From an uncultured Burkholderiales bacterium (lineage in GTDB: Bacteria; Pseudomonadota; Gammaproteobacteria; Burkholderiales; Burkholderiaceae_C): 6,072 nucleotides of DNA. The stretch is taken from NCBI GenBank assembly GCA_903856875.1, contig CAIODE010000314.1, forward strand, positions 1-6,072. The letters are read 5' to 3'. A program made the translations under genes and the position numbers. Each line of letters begins with the position of its first letter. The first letter of the stretch is position 1. Under the pieces are notes generated by a model, which did not search any database, was not told the origin of the DNA, and was given only the letters and a program-made list of their open reading frames with translations. This document shows positions 1-6,072 of this stretch, in pieces.

Positions 1-873
1 GCCCTGCCCCATGCGCCCCACACAATCGCGCGCAAACTGATACGCCACACGGCCACTGCGCGAGCCGCGCTCAAGGGCCCAGACCAGTGATTCAGGCCCG
101 GAGGCTTGGACAACAGCTTCGCTGGCACCCAAAGAGCGCAACCATTGCGCCACGATGGTGAGGTATTCTTCTTGAGAGAAGGGGTAGAAACTGATCCACA
201 ACCCAAAGCGTTCAGACAAAGAAATTTTCTCTTCAATGACTTCGCCTGGATGCACCTCACCGTCTTCGGTGTGTGTGTAGGTGAGGTTGTCCTTCATGTG
301 CTCAGGCAACAAGTGGCGACGGTTGCTGGTGGCATAGATGAGCACATTGGGTGTCGATGCAGCCACAGAACCATCGAGAATGGATTTCAAAGCTTTGTAG
401 CCACCTTCACCATCTTCAAAGCTGAGGTCGTCACAAAAGATGATGAACTTTTCTGGCCTAGCAGAGACCACATCGACAATGTCGGGCAAATCGGTCAAGT
501 CTTCTTTGTCGACTTCAATGAGACGCAAACCTTGTGATGCATAAGCATTCAAACAAGCTTTGATCAAGGAAGATTTACCGGTGCCGCGAGAACCTGTGAG
601 GAGCACATTGTTGGCAGGCAAGCCTTTGACAAATTGCAAGGTGTTTTGTTGCAACTTTTCTTTCTGTCCATCAATTTCTTGCAAGTCAGCCAGCTTCATG
701 TCTGACACATGGCGCACCGCTTCTAAGACACCATGGCCAGATGCGCGCTTGCGATAGCGCCACGCAATGGCTTCTTTCCAATCGGGCTCACTTAAAGGCT
801 GCGGCAATATGCGTTCAATGCGCTCCATGATGAGCACAGCGCGTTCTAATAGTTTTTCAATGGCGGCGCTCAT
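1..873 (-). CDS. DUF815-family P-loop (AAA-type) ATPase, C-terminal end cut by window edge
   Basis: Reading the minus strand from the ATG at 873 gives 291 codons with no stop, running off the left edge, so only the extreme C-terminus should be missing. Visible motifs are a Walker A loop GSRGTGKS at residues 94-101, a hydrophobic Walker B strand ending in two aspartates (FIIFCDDL, 143-150), a sensor-1-like ATSNRR (181-186), a conserved SLSERFG (218-224) and an arginine-rich [11 protein letters not shown] segment (270-280). This pattern matches the DUF815 family of single-domain cytosolic ATPases, whose role is not established. There is no signal peptide or membrane segment. The start overlaps the argJ stop as ATGA, with no clear Shine-Dalgarno, which suggests translation by coupling to argJ. 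The ATP-binding assignment is firm; any process or substrate is unknown. A shift toward TTG/CAA-type codons is not seen relative to its neighbours. Confidence 0.9.
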   Translation of the reverse strand, partial: MSAAIEKLLERAVLIMERIERILPQPLSEPDWKEAIAWRYRKRASGHGVLEAVRHVSDMKLADLQEIDGQKEKLQQNTLQFVKGLPANNVLLTGSRGTGKSSLIKACLNAYASQGLRLIEVDKEDLTDLPDIVDVVSARPEKFIIFCDDLSFEDGEGGYKALKSILDGSVAASTPNVLIYATSNRRHLLPEHMKDNLTYTHTEDGEVHPGEVIEEKISLSERFGLWISFYPFSQEEYLTIVAQWLRSLGASEAVVQASGPESLVWALERGSRSGRVAYQFARDCVGRMGQG

Positions 874-2117
874 GATCGATAGTCTGCGTTGATGGACACA
901 TAGTCGTGGCTTAAATCGCAGGTCCAAACCGTGTCAATGGCTTGGCCGCGTCCGAGTAGCACTTTGATGGTGATTTCACTTTGCTTCATGACACGCTGAC
1001 CATCGGCTTCTTGGTAGGCTGGGTTGCGCCCCCCGTTTTGAACCACACAGACGTCGTCTAAATACAAACCAATCAAGTCTTGATCGAGGTCATGAATGCC
1101 GGCATAGCCAACAGCCGCCAATATGCGCCCTAAGTTGGGGTCGCTGGCAAAGAAGGCTGTTTTGACCAAGGGCGAATGCGCAATGGCATAGGCGGCCAAA
1201 AGACATTCGTCAACAGTTTTGCCACCTTCAACGCGAATGGTGATTAACTTGGTGGCGCCTTCACCGTCTCGCACAATGGCGTGCGCCAACTTTTGAGCCA
1301 CGTCCATGAGTGCATTGCGAAGGGCTTTGCCATCTGCCGAATCCCAAGATGAAATGACAGGGTGCGCCGCTTTGCGCGTGGCCATCACGATAAAGGAATC
1401 GTTGGTTGAAGTGTCCCCATCGATGGTGATGCGATTGAAGGAGGCGTTGGCCAAGTCAGTGGCCAAGGCTGGCAACAATGCGGAGTCGATGTTGGCATCG
1501 GTGGCCAAGAAACCTAGCATGGTCGCCATGTTGGGACGAATCATGCCAGCACCTTTGCTAATGCCAGTGATGGTGACGGTCTGACCTGAGAGCACCACTT
1601 GCGCACTGAATGCCTTGGGCACGGTGTCGGTGGTCATGATGCCCTCAGCCGCCTTGGTCCAATGCTTTGCTTGCGCATCGGCAATGGCAGCGGGCATACC
1701 CGTCACAATGCGATCGACAGGCAAGTTTTCCATGATCACGCCAGTGGAGAACGGCAACACTTGCTGAGGTTTCACTTTGAGCAAAAGTGCCAGCGCTTGT
1801 GCAGTGGCGCGCGCATCGGCCAAGCCTTTGGTACCCGTGCCCGCATTGGCGTTGCCCGTGTTGATGATCAAAGCACGAACCTGTGTGTCAGCTTGTGAAG
1901 GATTGACTTGTTTCAAGTGCTCACGACAAACTTGAACAGGCGCGGCGCAATAGCGGTTTTGCGTAAAGACGCCCGACACAGCGCTGCCTTCATCTAGCAA
2001 AATAACAGTGAGGTCTTTGCGCCCCACTTTGCGAACGCCAGCTTGTGCAATGCCTAAGCGGACACCCGGAACGGCCAAGACCTGGTCGGGGTTGGGGGCT
2101 TGAAGATTCACTGTCAT
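870..2117 (-). CDS. argJ: ArgJ: ornithine acetyltransferase / glutamate N-acetyltransferase
   Basis: This is a full-length 415-residue ArgJ. The family transfers the acetyl group from N-acetylornithine to glutamate, recycling acetyl groups in the cyclic arginine pathway; some members also use acetyl-CoA as an N-acetylglutamate synthase. The precursor cleaves itself into alpha and beta chains before a threonine nucleophile. That site is visible as [14 protein letters not shown], with cleavage expected between Ala198 and Thr199. The oxyanion-hole pair is Thr125-Gly126 in FSTGVI, the DGEGATK segment lies at 284-290, and the C-terminal [13 protein letters not shown] closes the protein in the family-typical way. 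The protein is cytosolic. The ATG follows an AAGAGG Shine-Dalgarno 5 nt upstream that abuts the secA stop, so argJ is very likely cotranscribed with secA. It overlaps the following ATPase gene by 4 nt. Whether it is mono- or bifunctional cannot be decided from sequence. Confidence 0.97.
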   Translation of the reverse strand: MTVNLQAPNPDQVLAVPGVRLGIAQAGVRKVGRKDLTVILLDEGSAVSGVFTQNRYCAAPVQVCREHLKQVNPSQADTQVRALIINTGNANAGTGTKGLADARATAQALALLLKVKPQQVLPFSTGVIMENLPVDRIVTGMPAAIADAQAKHWTKAAEGIMTTDTVPKAFSAQVVLSGQTVTITGISKGAGMIRPNMATMLGFLATDANIDSALLPALATDLANASFNRITIDGDTSTNDSFIVMATRKAAHPVISSWDSADGKALRNALMDVAQKLAHAIVRDGEGATKLITIRVEGGKTVDECLLAAYAIAHSPLVKTAFFASDPNLGRILAAVGYAGIHDLDQDLIGLYLDDVCVVQNGGRNPAYQEADGQRVMKQSEITIKVLLGRGQAIDTVWTCDLSHDYVSINADYRS

Positions 2118-2129
2118 GAAAACCTCTTA
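2118..2129 (-). promoter_or_regulatory. argJ ribosome binding site overlapping the secA stop codon
   Basis: On the minus strand the secA stop TAA (2129-2127) runs directly into GAGG, making AAGAGG at 2128-2123, followed by 5 nt and the argJ ATG. A terminating SecA ribosome would therefore sit on the argJ initiation signal, which fits translational coupling in a shared transcript. It also fixes the argJ start. Confidence 0.7.
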
Positions 2130-4865
2130 TGCCAATTTGCCGTGGCAGAACTTGTATTTCTTACCGCTGCCGCAAGGGCAGGCTTCGTTGCGGCCCACAG
2201 GCGCTAGGAGTGTGCTTTGAAATTCAGCTTGCGTTTGTTGCTGGCCTTGCTCATCAGGCGCGGTGTAGGTCACGTTGCTGATATTTTCTGCACGCTCTTC
2301 CAACACTTGTGCTGCCTCGCCAATTTGCTCACTCGATTCAATTTTCACATTCATCAAAACGCGTGTGACTTCGTTTTTAACAGAGTCGAGCAATTGGCCG
2401 AAGAGTTCAAACGCTTCTCGTTTGTATTCTTGCTTAGGTTGCTTTTGCGCATAACCACGCAAATGAATGCCTTGGCGCAAATAATCCAAAGAACTCAGGT
2501 GTTCGCGCCATTGGGTATCGATGCTTTGCAACAAAACGACTCGTTCAAAGGGCACAAAGTTTTCAACACCCACCGCATCTAGCTTCACTTTGAATGCATG
2601 GTTGGCTGCAGCCAAAACCATTTCCAGAATTTCTTCGTCTGTGATGGCCGTGGCAGTCGCTACTTTTTCGCGAAGCGGCAATTCAATTTGCCATTCGTCT
2701 TGAAGCACGCGCTCTAAGCCCAACAAGTCCCACTGCTCTTCTACAGTTTCTTCGGGCACATACTGTCGAACCAAATCAGTGAAACTGCCTTCGCGCAAGG
2801 ACGTTATTTGCCCATCCAATTCGGCGGCATCTAGGATATCGTTGCGCTGTTGGTAAATGACCTTGCGCTGATCGTTGGACACATCATCGTATTCAAGCAA
2901 TTGTTTGCGGGTGTCAAAGTTGCGGGCTTCCACTTTGCGTTGCGCACTTTCAATGCTGCGTGTGACCATGCCAGCTTCAATGGCTTCACCTTCAGGCATT
3001 TTGAGACGGTCCATGATGGCACGCACACGGTCACCTGCAAAAATGCGCATGAGGGGATCGTCTAGGCTCAAGTAGAAACGTGAAGAGCCTGGGTCACCCT
3101 GTCGACCTGAACGGCCGCGCAATTGGTTGTCAATGCGGCGTGACTCATGACGCTCAGTAGCAATGATTCGAAGGCCACCCAAAGACTTGACTTGTTCATG
3201 CACAGCAAGCCACTCTGTGCGCAAGGCAGTCACTTGAAATTGACGCTCTTCTGGGGTCGAACTTTCATCGGACTCAACGGCCTGAATGTCTTTTTCAATG
3301 TTACCGCCCAGCACAATATCAGTGCCGCGGCCTGCCATGTTGGTGGCGATCGTGATCATGCCAGGACGCCCCGCTTGGGCAACGATGTCGGCCTCTCGTG
3401 CATGTTGCTTGGCATTCAAAACTTGATGCGGCAGCTTGGTTTTGGTAAGCATCTCAGAAATAAGTTCTGAGTTTTCAATGGACGTGGTGCCCACCAAAAC
3501 GGGCTGACCCCGCTCGTAACATTCTCGAATGTCGTCAATGGCCGCGTCGTATTTTTCTTTGGCGGATTTATAGACGCGGTCTAGTTGGTCTTCGCGTCGG
3601 CTAATGCGATTGGGTGGTATGACCACCGTTTCCAAGCCATAAATTTCTTGGAACTCGTAGGCTTCGGTGTCGGCCGTACCTGTCATGCCGCCCAGTTTCC
3701 CGTACAACCGGAAATAGTTTTGGAAGGTGATGGAGGCCATGGTTTGGTTTTCAGCCTGAATGGCCACGCCTTCTTTGGCTTCAACGGCTTGGTGCAAACC
3801 ATCGCTCCAGCGGCGGCCCGTCATGAGACGTCCGGTGAATTCATCGACAATGACGATCTCGCCTTCTTGCACCACATAGTGCTGATCGCGATGATAGATG
3901 TGGTTGGCGCGCAAGGCCGCCGTCAGGTGGTGCATGAGCGCAATGTTGGCAGGATCGTAAAGGCTTGCACCTTCAGGAATGAGGCCCGCGCTGGCCAAAA
4001 TACTTTCGGCTTTTTCGTGTCCTTGTTCGGTCAAGAACACTTGGTGTGATTTTTCATCGACCGTGAAATCGCCTGGCTTGGTGACGCCCTCACCGGTGCG
4101 AGGATCTGCTTCGCCTTCTTGGCGAGTCAGCGTCGGCACCACTTGGTTCATGGCTTGGTATTGTGCCGTGTGATCGTCGGCTTGGCCACTGATGATGAGG
4201 GGCGTGCGTGCCTCGTCAATCAAAATGGAATCGACCTCGTCAACGATGGCATAGTTGAGGCCGCGCTGTACACGGTCTTTGGCTTCATAGACCATGTTGT
4301 CGCGCAGATAGTCGAAACCAAATTCGTTGTTGGTGCCGTAAGTGATGTCGGCGTTGTAAGCGGCCTGCTTTTCTTCACGTGAGAGTTGGGACAAGTTCAC
4401 CCCCACACTCATGCCAAGGAAGTTGTAGAGCTTGCCCATCCATTTGGCATCGCGACTGGCAAGGTAATCATTGACCGTGACCACATGCATGCCTTTGTTG
4501 GTCAAGGCATTCAGATACACCGCCAATGTGGCCGTTAAAGTTTTGCCTTCACCAGTGCCCATTTCGGAAATTTTGCCCTGGTGCAAAGAAATGCCGCCTA
4601 GCATTTGGACGTCGAAGTGCCGCATCTTCATGACACGCTTTGAGCCCTCACGAACCACCGCAAATGCTTCAGGCAAAATAGTGTCCAATGCCTCACCTTG
4701 CGCAACGCGAGCTCGAAACTCATCTGTTTTAGCGCGCAATTGTTCGTCGCTTAAGGCTTCGTATTTGGCTTCCAGCGCATTGATGAGCACCACAGTTTTG
4801 CGGTATTGCTTGATCAAGCGGTCGTTGCGACTGCCGAAAATTTGGGTCAGAAAATTGATCGCCAT
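2127..4865 (-). CDS. secA: SecA, preprotein translocase ATPase subunit
   Basis: SecA is the ATP-driven motor that pushes unfolded preproteins through SecYEG; it cycles between cytosol and inner membrane and receives substrates from SecB. The 912-residue length is normal. Domains in order: nucleotide-binding domain 1 with Walker A GTGEGKT (103-109) and the DEAD-like VDEVD (208-212); the preprotein cross-linking insertion from about 221 to 373; nucleotide-binding domain 2 with [15 protein letters not shown] (508-522) and [13 protein letters not shown] (581-593); the helical scaffold/wing region with [19 protein letters not shown] (787-805); a Gln-rich linker near 870-880; and a zinc-binding tail CxCx8CH (Cys896, Cys898, Cys907, His908) that contacts SecB and phospholipid in studied homologues. 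I chose ATG 4865 because [16 protein letters not shown] matches the family N-terminus; an in-frame TTG at 4898 would add 11 atypical residues. CGGA lies 5 nt upstream as a weak Shine-Dalgarno. It is the first gene of the minus-strand unit with argJ. Confidence 0.98.
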   Translation of the reverse strand: MAINFLTQIFGSRNDRLIKQYRKTVVLINALEAKYEALSDEQLRAKTDEFRARVAQGEALDTILPEAFAVVREGSKRVMKMRHFDVQMLGGISLHQGKISEMGTGEGKTLTATLAVYLNALTNKGMHVVTVNDYLASRDAKWMGKLYNFLGMSVGVNLSQLSREEKQAAYNADITYGTNNEFGFDYLRDNMVYEAKDRVQRGLNYAIVDEVDSILIDEARTPLIISGQADDHTAQYQAMNQVVPTLTRQEGEADPRTGEGVTKPGDFTVDEKSHQVFLTEQGHEKAESILASAGLIPEGASLYDPANIALMHHLTAALRANHIYHRDQHYVVQEGEIVIVDEFTGRLMTGRRWSDGLHQAVEAKEGVAIQAENQTMASITFQNYFRLYGKLGGMTGTADTEAYEFQEIYGLETVVIPPNRISRREDQLDRVYKSAKEKYDAAIDDIRECYERGQPVLVGTTSIENSELISEMLTKTKLPHQVLNAKQHAREADIVAQAGRPGMITIATNMAGRGTDIVLGGNIEKDIQAVESDESSTPEERQFQVTALRTEWLAVHEQVKSLGGLRIIATERHESRRIDNQLRGRSGRQGDPGSSRFYLSLDDPLMRIFAGDRVRAIMDRLKMPEGEAIEAGMVTRSIESAQRKVEARNFDTRKQLLEYDDVSNDQRKVIYQQRNDILDAAELDGQITSLREGSFTDLVRQYVPEETVEEQWDLLGLERVLQDEWQIELPLREKVATATAITDEEILEMVLAAANHAFKVKLDAVGVENFVPFERVVLLQSIDTQWREHLSSLDYLRQGIHLRGYAQKQPKQEYKREAFELFGQLLDSVKNEVTRVLMNVKIESSEQIGEAAQVLEERAENISNVTYTAPDEQGQQQTQAEFQSTLLAPVGRNEACPCGSGKKYKFCHGKLA

Positions 4866-4969
4866 GTTGATCCGAGTCTGAATTTGCCAAAAATGCAAAG
4901 AACAGCCCGCAAATCCTGTCTTAAAGTGGATTCAAAAGTACATGCGCACAAGGCACAAGTGAACGCAAC

Positions 4970-4975
4970 ATTTTA
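4970..4975 (-). promoter_or_regulatory. Candidate -10 box for secA
   Basis: TAAAAT on the minus strand matches the sigma70 -10 consensus at five of six positions and would start transcription near 4963, giving a leader of about 100 nt before the secA ATG. No convincing -35 hexamer lies 16-18 nt upstream, so this is weak evidence. A second weak option is TTCACT/TACTTT with a 17-nt spacer closer to the gene. Confidence 0.25.
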
Positions 4976-5029
4976 ACTGCTGAGCGCAGGCAGATGGCCG
5001 AATTTTCCCGCAGATGATCAGGGCTCTCG

Positions 5030-5035
5030 CATAAT
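5030..5035 (+). promoter_or_regulatory. Candidate -10 box for dciA, directly before the start codon
   Basis: CATAAT matches the sigma70 -10 consensus at five of six positions and ends 6 nt before the dciA ATG. A start site at the usual distance would fall at or within a base or two of that ATG, giving a leaderless or near-leaderless mRNA. No good -35 hexamer is visible at 16-18 nt spacing, so the box may be fortuitous. Confidence 0.35.
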
Positions 5036-5041
5036 GCAGGG

Positions 5042-5350
5042 ATGGCAAAAATCAATCAGGCCCTCACCCTCATGGAAGCGGCACAAGAATCGCCCAGTTT
5101 GGCGCGCTTGACTGAGCTCACCCGGGAGTCCAGCCTTCGTCTCAAATCTCTGCAAAACCTGATCCCAGGACCCTTGCGAAATGCCATTCAAGCCGGGCCG
5201 ATTGACGGCACAGAATGGTGCCTTTTGGTGAACTCCAATGCGGCCGCAGCCAAACTGCGCCAAATGCTGCCCGCCCTCCAGGCACATCTGAAGAGCCATG
5301 GACACAGCGTTGAGAAAATTCGCCTCAAAATACTTCAAAATCAGCGCTGA
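5042..5350 (+). CDS. dciA: DciA-like (DUF721) protein, probable replicative helicase loading factor
   Basis: This is a 102-residue cytosolic protein with no signal peptide or membrane segment. It resembles the short DUF721/DciA proteins encoded beside secA in many beta- and gammaproteobacteria. In studied members DciA binds the DnaB replicative helicase and helps load it on DNA, in bacteria that lack DnaC or DnaI. The visible pattern is an N-terminal helical stretch (about 1-38), LQNLIPGPLRNAI (37-49), a strand-like WCLLVNSNAAAAKLRQMLPAL (59-79, where a following helix carries KLRQMLP) and a final basic strand EKIRLKIL (91-98), consistent with the KH-like core. The aromatic residue often seen in the middle of this core in other members is replaced by alanines here. 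ATG 5042 is the only start in the open frame upstream; a TGA lies at 5015. AGGG touches the ATG with no spacing, so there is no usable Shine-Dalgarno. The family call rests on pattern and context, and I have not aligned it. Confidence 0.8.
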   Translation: MAKINQALTLMEAAQESPSLARLTELTRESSLRLKSLQNLIPGPLRNAIQAGPIDGTEWCLLVNSNAAAAKLRQMLPALQAHLKSHGHSVEKIRLKILQNQR

Positions 5351-5364
5351 AGAAGTCATAGGCG

Positions 5365-5395
5365 AAAAAAAACCAACCTGATGGCTGGATTTTTT
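5365..5395. terminator. Bidirectional rho-independent terminator candidate between dciA and tRNA-Thr
   Basis: A CCAACC/GGCTGG stem with a TGAT loop (one A-C mismatch in six pairs) is preceded by eight A residues (5365-5372) and followed by six T residues (5390-5395). Read on the plus strand it has a U-tract after the stem and would end dciA. Read on the minus strand the A-run becomes a U-tract and would end the tRNA-Thr transcript. The A and T runs can also pair to lengthen the stem. It sits exactly between two convergent genes. Confidence 0.75.
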
Positions 5396-5398
5396 AAA

Positions 5399-5474
5399 TG
5401 GTGCCGCTTGTCGGATTCGAACTGACGACCTACCGCTTACAAGGCGGTTGCTCTACCAACTGAGCTAAAGCGGC
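5399..5474 (-). tRNA. tRNA-Thr (anticodon UGU)
   Basis: The minus strand folds into a complete 76-nt cloverleaf. The 7-bp acceptor stem pairs GCCGCTT with AAGCGGC, followed by discriminator A and an encoded CCA (5401-5399). The D arm is GCTC/GAGC, and the anticodon stem ACCGC/GCGGT closes the loop CTTGTAA with anticodon TGT at positions 34-36, which reads ACA and other ACN threonine codons. The T loop is TTCGAAT. The T stem GTCAG/CCGAC has one A-C mismatch at pair 52-62. It lies downstream of sspB in the same orientation, with no terminator-like hairpin between them, so some read-through from the ssp genes is possible as well as use of its own promoter. Confidence 0.97.
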
Positions 5475-5483
5475 ACGGGCTGA

Positions 5484-5512
5484 ATTGTAATTCAATAATC
5501 GCAGTTTTTCAC
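5484..5512 (-). promoter_or_regulatory. Sigma70-type promoter of tRNA-Thr
   Basis: On the minus strand GTGAAA (5512-5507, four of six to TTGACA) and TACAAT (5489-5484, five of six to TATAAT) are separated by exactly 17 nt. The expected start site falls near 5477, about 3 nt before the mature 5' end of the tRNA. The stretch after the -10 box (TCAGCCC) is fairly GC-rich, as in stable-RNA promoters under stringent control, but that is inference. A perfect inverted repeat TGAATT-GT-AATTCA (5481-5494) covers the -10 box. Confidence 0.6.
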
Positions 5513-5537
5513 TGGCACACTCAGTATTTGAAAGCGC

Positions 5538-5990
5538 TTATTTAACTCTGGTCAGGGTTGGGCGCGTTGGCTGAGGTGGCACAGGCTTATCGGACGCATC
5601 TGTCGATTCAGTTGCATCAGGCACTTTGTACAACTTGTCCATGCCCACCACTGTGGTTCCCAACGGAGAGTCAGTGACGGGGAATGACATGCCTTGCCCA
5701 TTTTCGCGCGCATAAATGGCCATCACACGGTGGATGGGCACCATGATGTCGCACGGCTTTCCGCCAAACCGGGCTTTGAATTCAATGAATTCATTGCCCA
5801 ATTGGAGCGAGCTGGTGGCATCGAAACTGATGTTCAAAACAATTTCGCCACCTTGCACAAACTCACGGGGCACTTGAACCGAGGCATCGACCTTCACAGC
5901 CACGTAAGGTGTGAACGAGTGATCGGTACACCACTCGTACATCGCCCGAATGAGATACGGGCGTGTCGAGGGGGATTCCAATGCGTTCAT
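5538..5990 (-). CDS. sspB: SspB, ClpXP protease specificity-enhancing adaptor
   Basis: SspB is a cytosolic dimer that binds ssrA-tagged proteins from stalled ribosomes and delivers them to the ClpXP protease. From ATG 5990 the protein has 150 residues. The folded substrate-binding domain spans about 7-104, with the conserved STRPYLIRAMYEWC (8-21), a GEIVLNIS strand (48-55), KARFGG (72-77) and IYARENGQGMSF (92-103). A Pro/Ser/Asp-rich flexible linker follows (about 105-142), and the protein ends in RPTLTRVK (143-150), which resembles the ClpX-binding C-terminal peptide of E. coli SspB. I chose 5990 because family members begin a few residues before STRPYL. ATG 5996 (two codons longer) is equally possible, and neither has a clear Shine-Dalgarno. 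A TTG at 6038 also stays open but would add a repetitive HKQ-rich extension. It follows sspA by about 48 nt and is likely cotranscribed with it. Confidence 0.95.
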   Translation of the reverse strand: MNALESPSTRPYLIRAMYEWCTDHSFTPYVAVKVDASVQVPREFVQGGEIVLNISFDATSSLQLGNEFIEFKARFGGKPCDIMVPIHRVMAIYARENGQGMSFPVTDSPLGTTVVGMDKLYKVPDATESTDASDKPVPPQPTRPTLTRVK

Positions 5991-6002
5991 CACCATGGCG
6001 TT

Positions 6003-6038
6003 GTGCTTGAAAAATTGCTTGTGAGATTGCTTGTGCAA
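6003..6038 (-). repeat. Three imperfect 12-nt tandem repeats between sspA and sspB
   Basis: On the minus strand the units are TTGCACAAGCAA (6038-6027), TCTCACAAGCAA (6026-6015) and TTTTTCAAGCAC (6014-6003). The first two share ten of twelve bases, and the third keeps the CAAGCA core. The array begins at the base after the sspA stop and ends 6 nt before the ATG at 5996, so it fills the sspB leader. In the sspB frame the units encode HKQ-type tetrapeptides. Confidence 0.6.
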
Positions 6039-6072
6039 TTACTTGCGCATAACCTTTTCGGATGGCGTGAGC
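6039..6072 (-). CDS. sspA: SspA (stringent starvation protein A), last ten codons only
   Basis: The minus-strand frame from 6071 reads LTPSEKVMRK followed by TAA (6041-6039), running in from the right edge. This resembles the C-terminal end of betaproteobacterial SspA, a glutathione-S-transferase-fold protein that binds RNA polymerase and acts in starvation and acid responses. The position immediately upstream of sspB in the same orientation is the standard sspA-sspB arrangement. With only ten residues visible, the call rests mainly on this context. Confidence 0.65.
   Translation of the reverse strand, partial: LTPSEKVMRK

Larger units (their letters stand above)
4866..5041. other. Divergent intergenic region between secA and dciA
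   Basis: These 176 bases must carry the control signals for both divergent genes. On the minus strand there is a -10-like TAAAAT (4975-4970), a 16-codon ORF (4971-4921) and a weak inverted repeat (AATCC at 4912-4916 with GGATT at 4928-4932) in the secA leader. On the plus strand a CATAAT box lies next to the dciA ATG. I see no longer gene here: no SecM-like or M23-peptidase ORF such as some proteobacteria carry next to secA. Confidence 0.6.

Noticed and set aside
106..757. Plus-strand open frames of 143 and 65 codons
   Set aside because: They lie opposite the DUF815 ATPase, whose minus-strand frame is open for 291 codons with clear motifs. The plus-strand translations show no recognisable family features.
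1306..1898. Plus-strand open frames inside argJ
   Set aside because: They are antisense shadows of a complete, motif-bearing ArgJ; one is simply the mirror of its conserved coding region.
2831..3040. A 69-codon minus-strand frame in a different phase within secA
   Set aside because: It overlaps the SecA reading frame on the same strand and has no ribosome binding site or recognisable features; an out-of-frame shadow.
3585..4049. A 154-codon plus-strand frame inside secA
   Set aside because: It is the longest antisense frame in secA but has no recognisable domain and lies wholly within a conserved SecA region, whose codon bias explains the openness.
4866..4898. TTG-initiated 11-residue N-terminal extension of SecA
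   Set aside because: The extension does not resemble SecA N-termini, whereas [16 protein letters not shown] from ATG 4865 does, with CGGA at a suitable distance.
5018..5359. A 113-codon minus-strand frame covering dciA
   Set aside because: The plus-strand DciA-like frame matches a known family in its expected secA neighbourhood, while the minus-strand translation looks like random antisense sequence and crosses the presumed promoter region.
5531..5538. Palindrome AAGCGCTT at the end of sspB as a terminator
   Set aside because: The stem is only four base pairs with no loop and no following U-tract, so it cannot act as an intrinsic terminator.
5991..6038. TTG-initiated 16-residue extension of SspB as the main start
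   Set aside because: Family members start shortly before STRPYL and the extension is encoded by tandem repeats; I kept it only as a possibility in the findings.

Overview
This window is an ordinary chromosomal housekeeping segment from a betaproteobacterium. It most resembles Burkholderiales, probably Comamonadaceae or a near relative of moderate GC content. The placement rests on the gene order (sspA-sspB-tRNA-Thr, a short DciA/DUF721 protein divergent from secA, then secA-argJ-DUF815 ATPase) and on the protein sequences as I recall the families. The genus cannot be fixed from the sequence alone. I see no mobile element, CRISPR array, prophage or obvious horizontally acquired block.

Layout from left to right. 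Positions 1-873 (minus) hold a nearly complete DUF815 P-loop ATPase, cut by the left edge. Its ATG overlaps the argJ stop codon as ATGA. Positions 870-2117 (minus) are argJ, the arginine-pathway ornithine acetyltransferase. Positions 2127-4865 (minus) are secA, the preprotein translocase motor, ending in its zinc-binding tail. These three genes form one tightly packed minus-strand transcription unit: secA to argJ has a 9-nt gap with the Shine-Dalgarno against the secA stop, and argJ to the ATPase overlaps by 4 nt.

Positions 4866-5041 are a divergent intergenic region. To its right, 5042-5350 (plus) encodes a 102-residue DciA-like (DUF721) protein, the likely replicative-helicase loading factor. 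A hairpin flanked by an A-tract and a T-tract (5365-5395) separates it from a convergent tRNA-Thr(UGU) gene (5399-5474, minus). That tRNA appears to have its own sigma70-type promoter (5484-5512). Upstream of it on the minus strand are sspB (5538-5990), the ClpXP specificity-enhancing adaptor, and the last ten codons of sspA (to 6039), cut by the right edge.

The genes serve separate core functions: protein export (SecA), arginine biosynthesis (ArgJ), replication initiation (DciA), regulated proteolysis (SspB), starvation response (SspA) and translation (tRNA-Thr). The one protein of unknown function is the DUF815 ATPase. I found no new system. The points most worth a second look are small: a possible leaderless dciA transcript, a 16-codon upstream ORF in the secA leader, three 12-nt tandem repeats before sspB, and a palindrome over the tRNA promoter -10 box.
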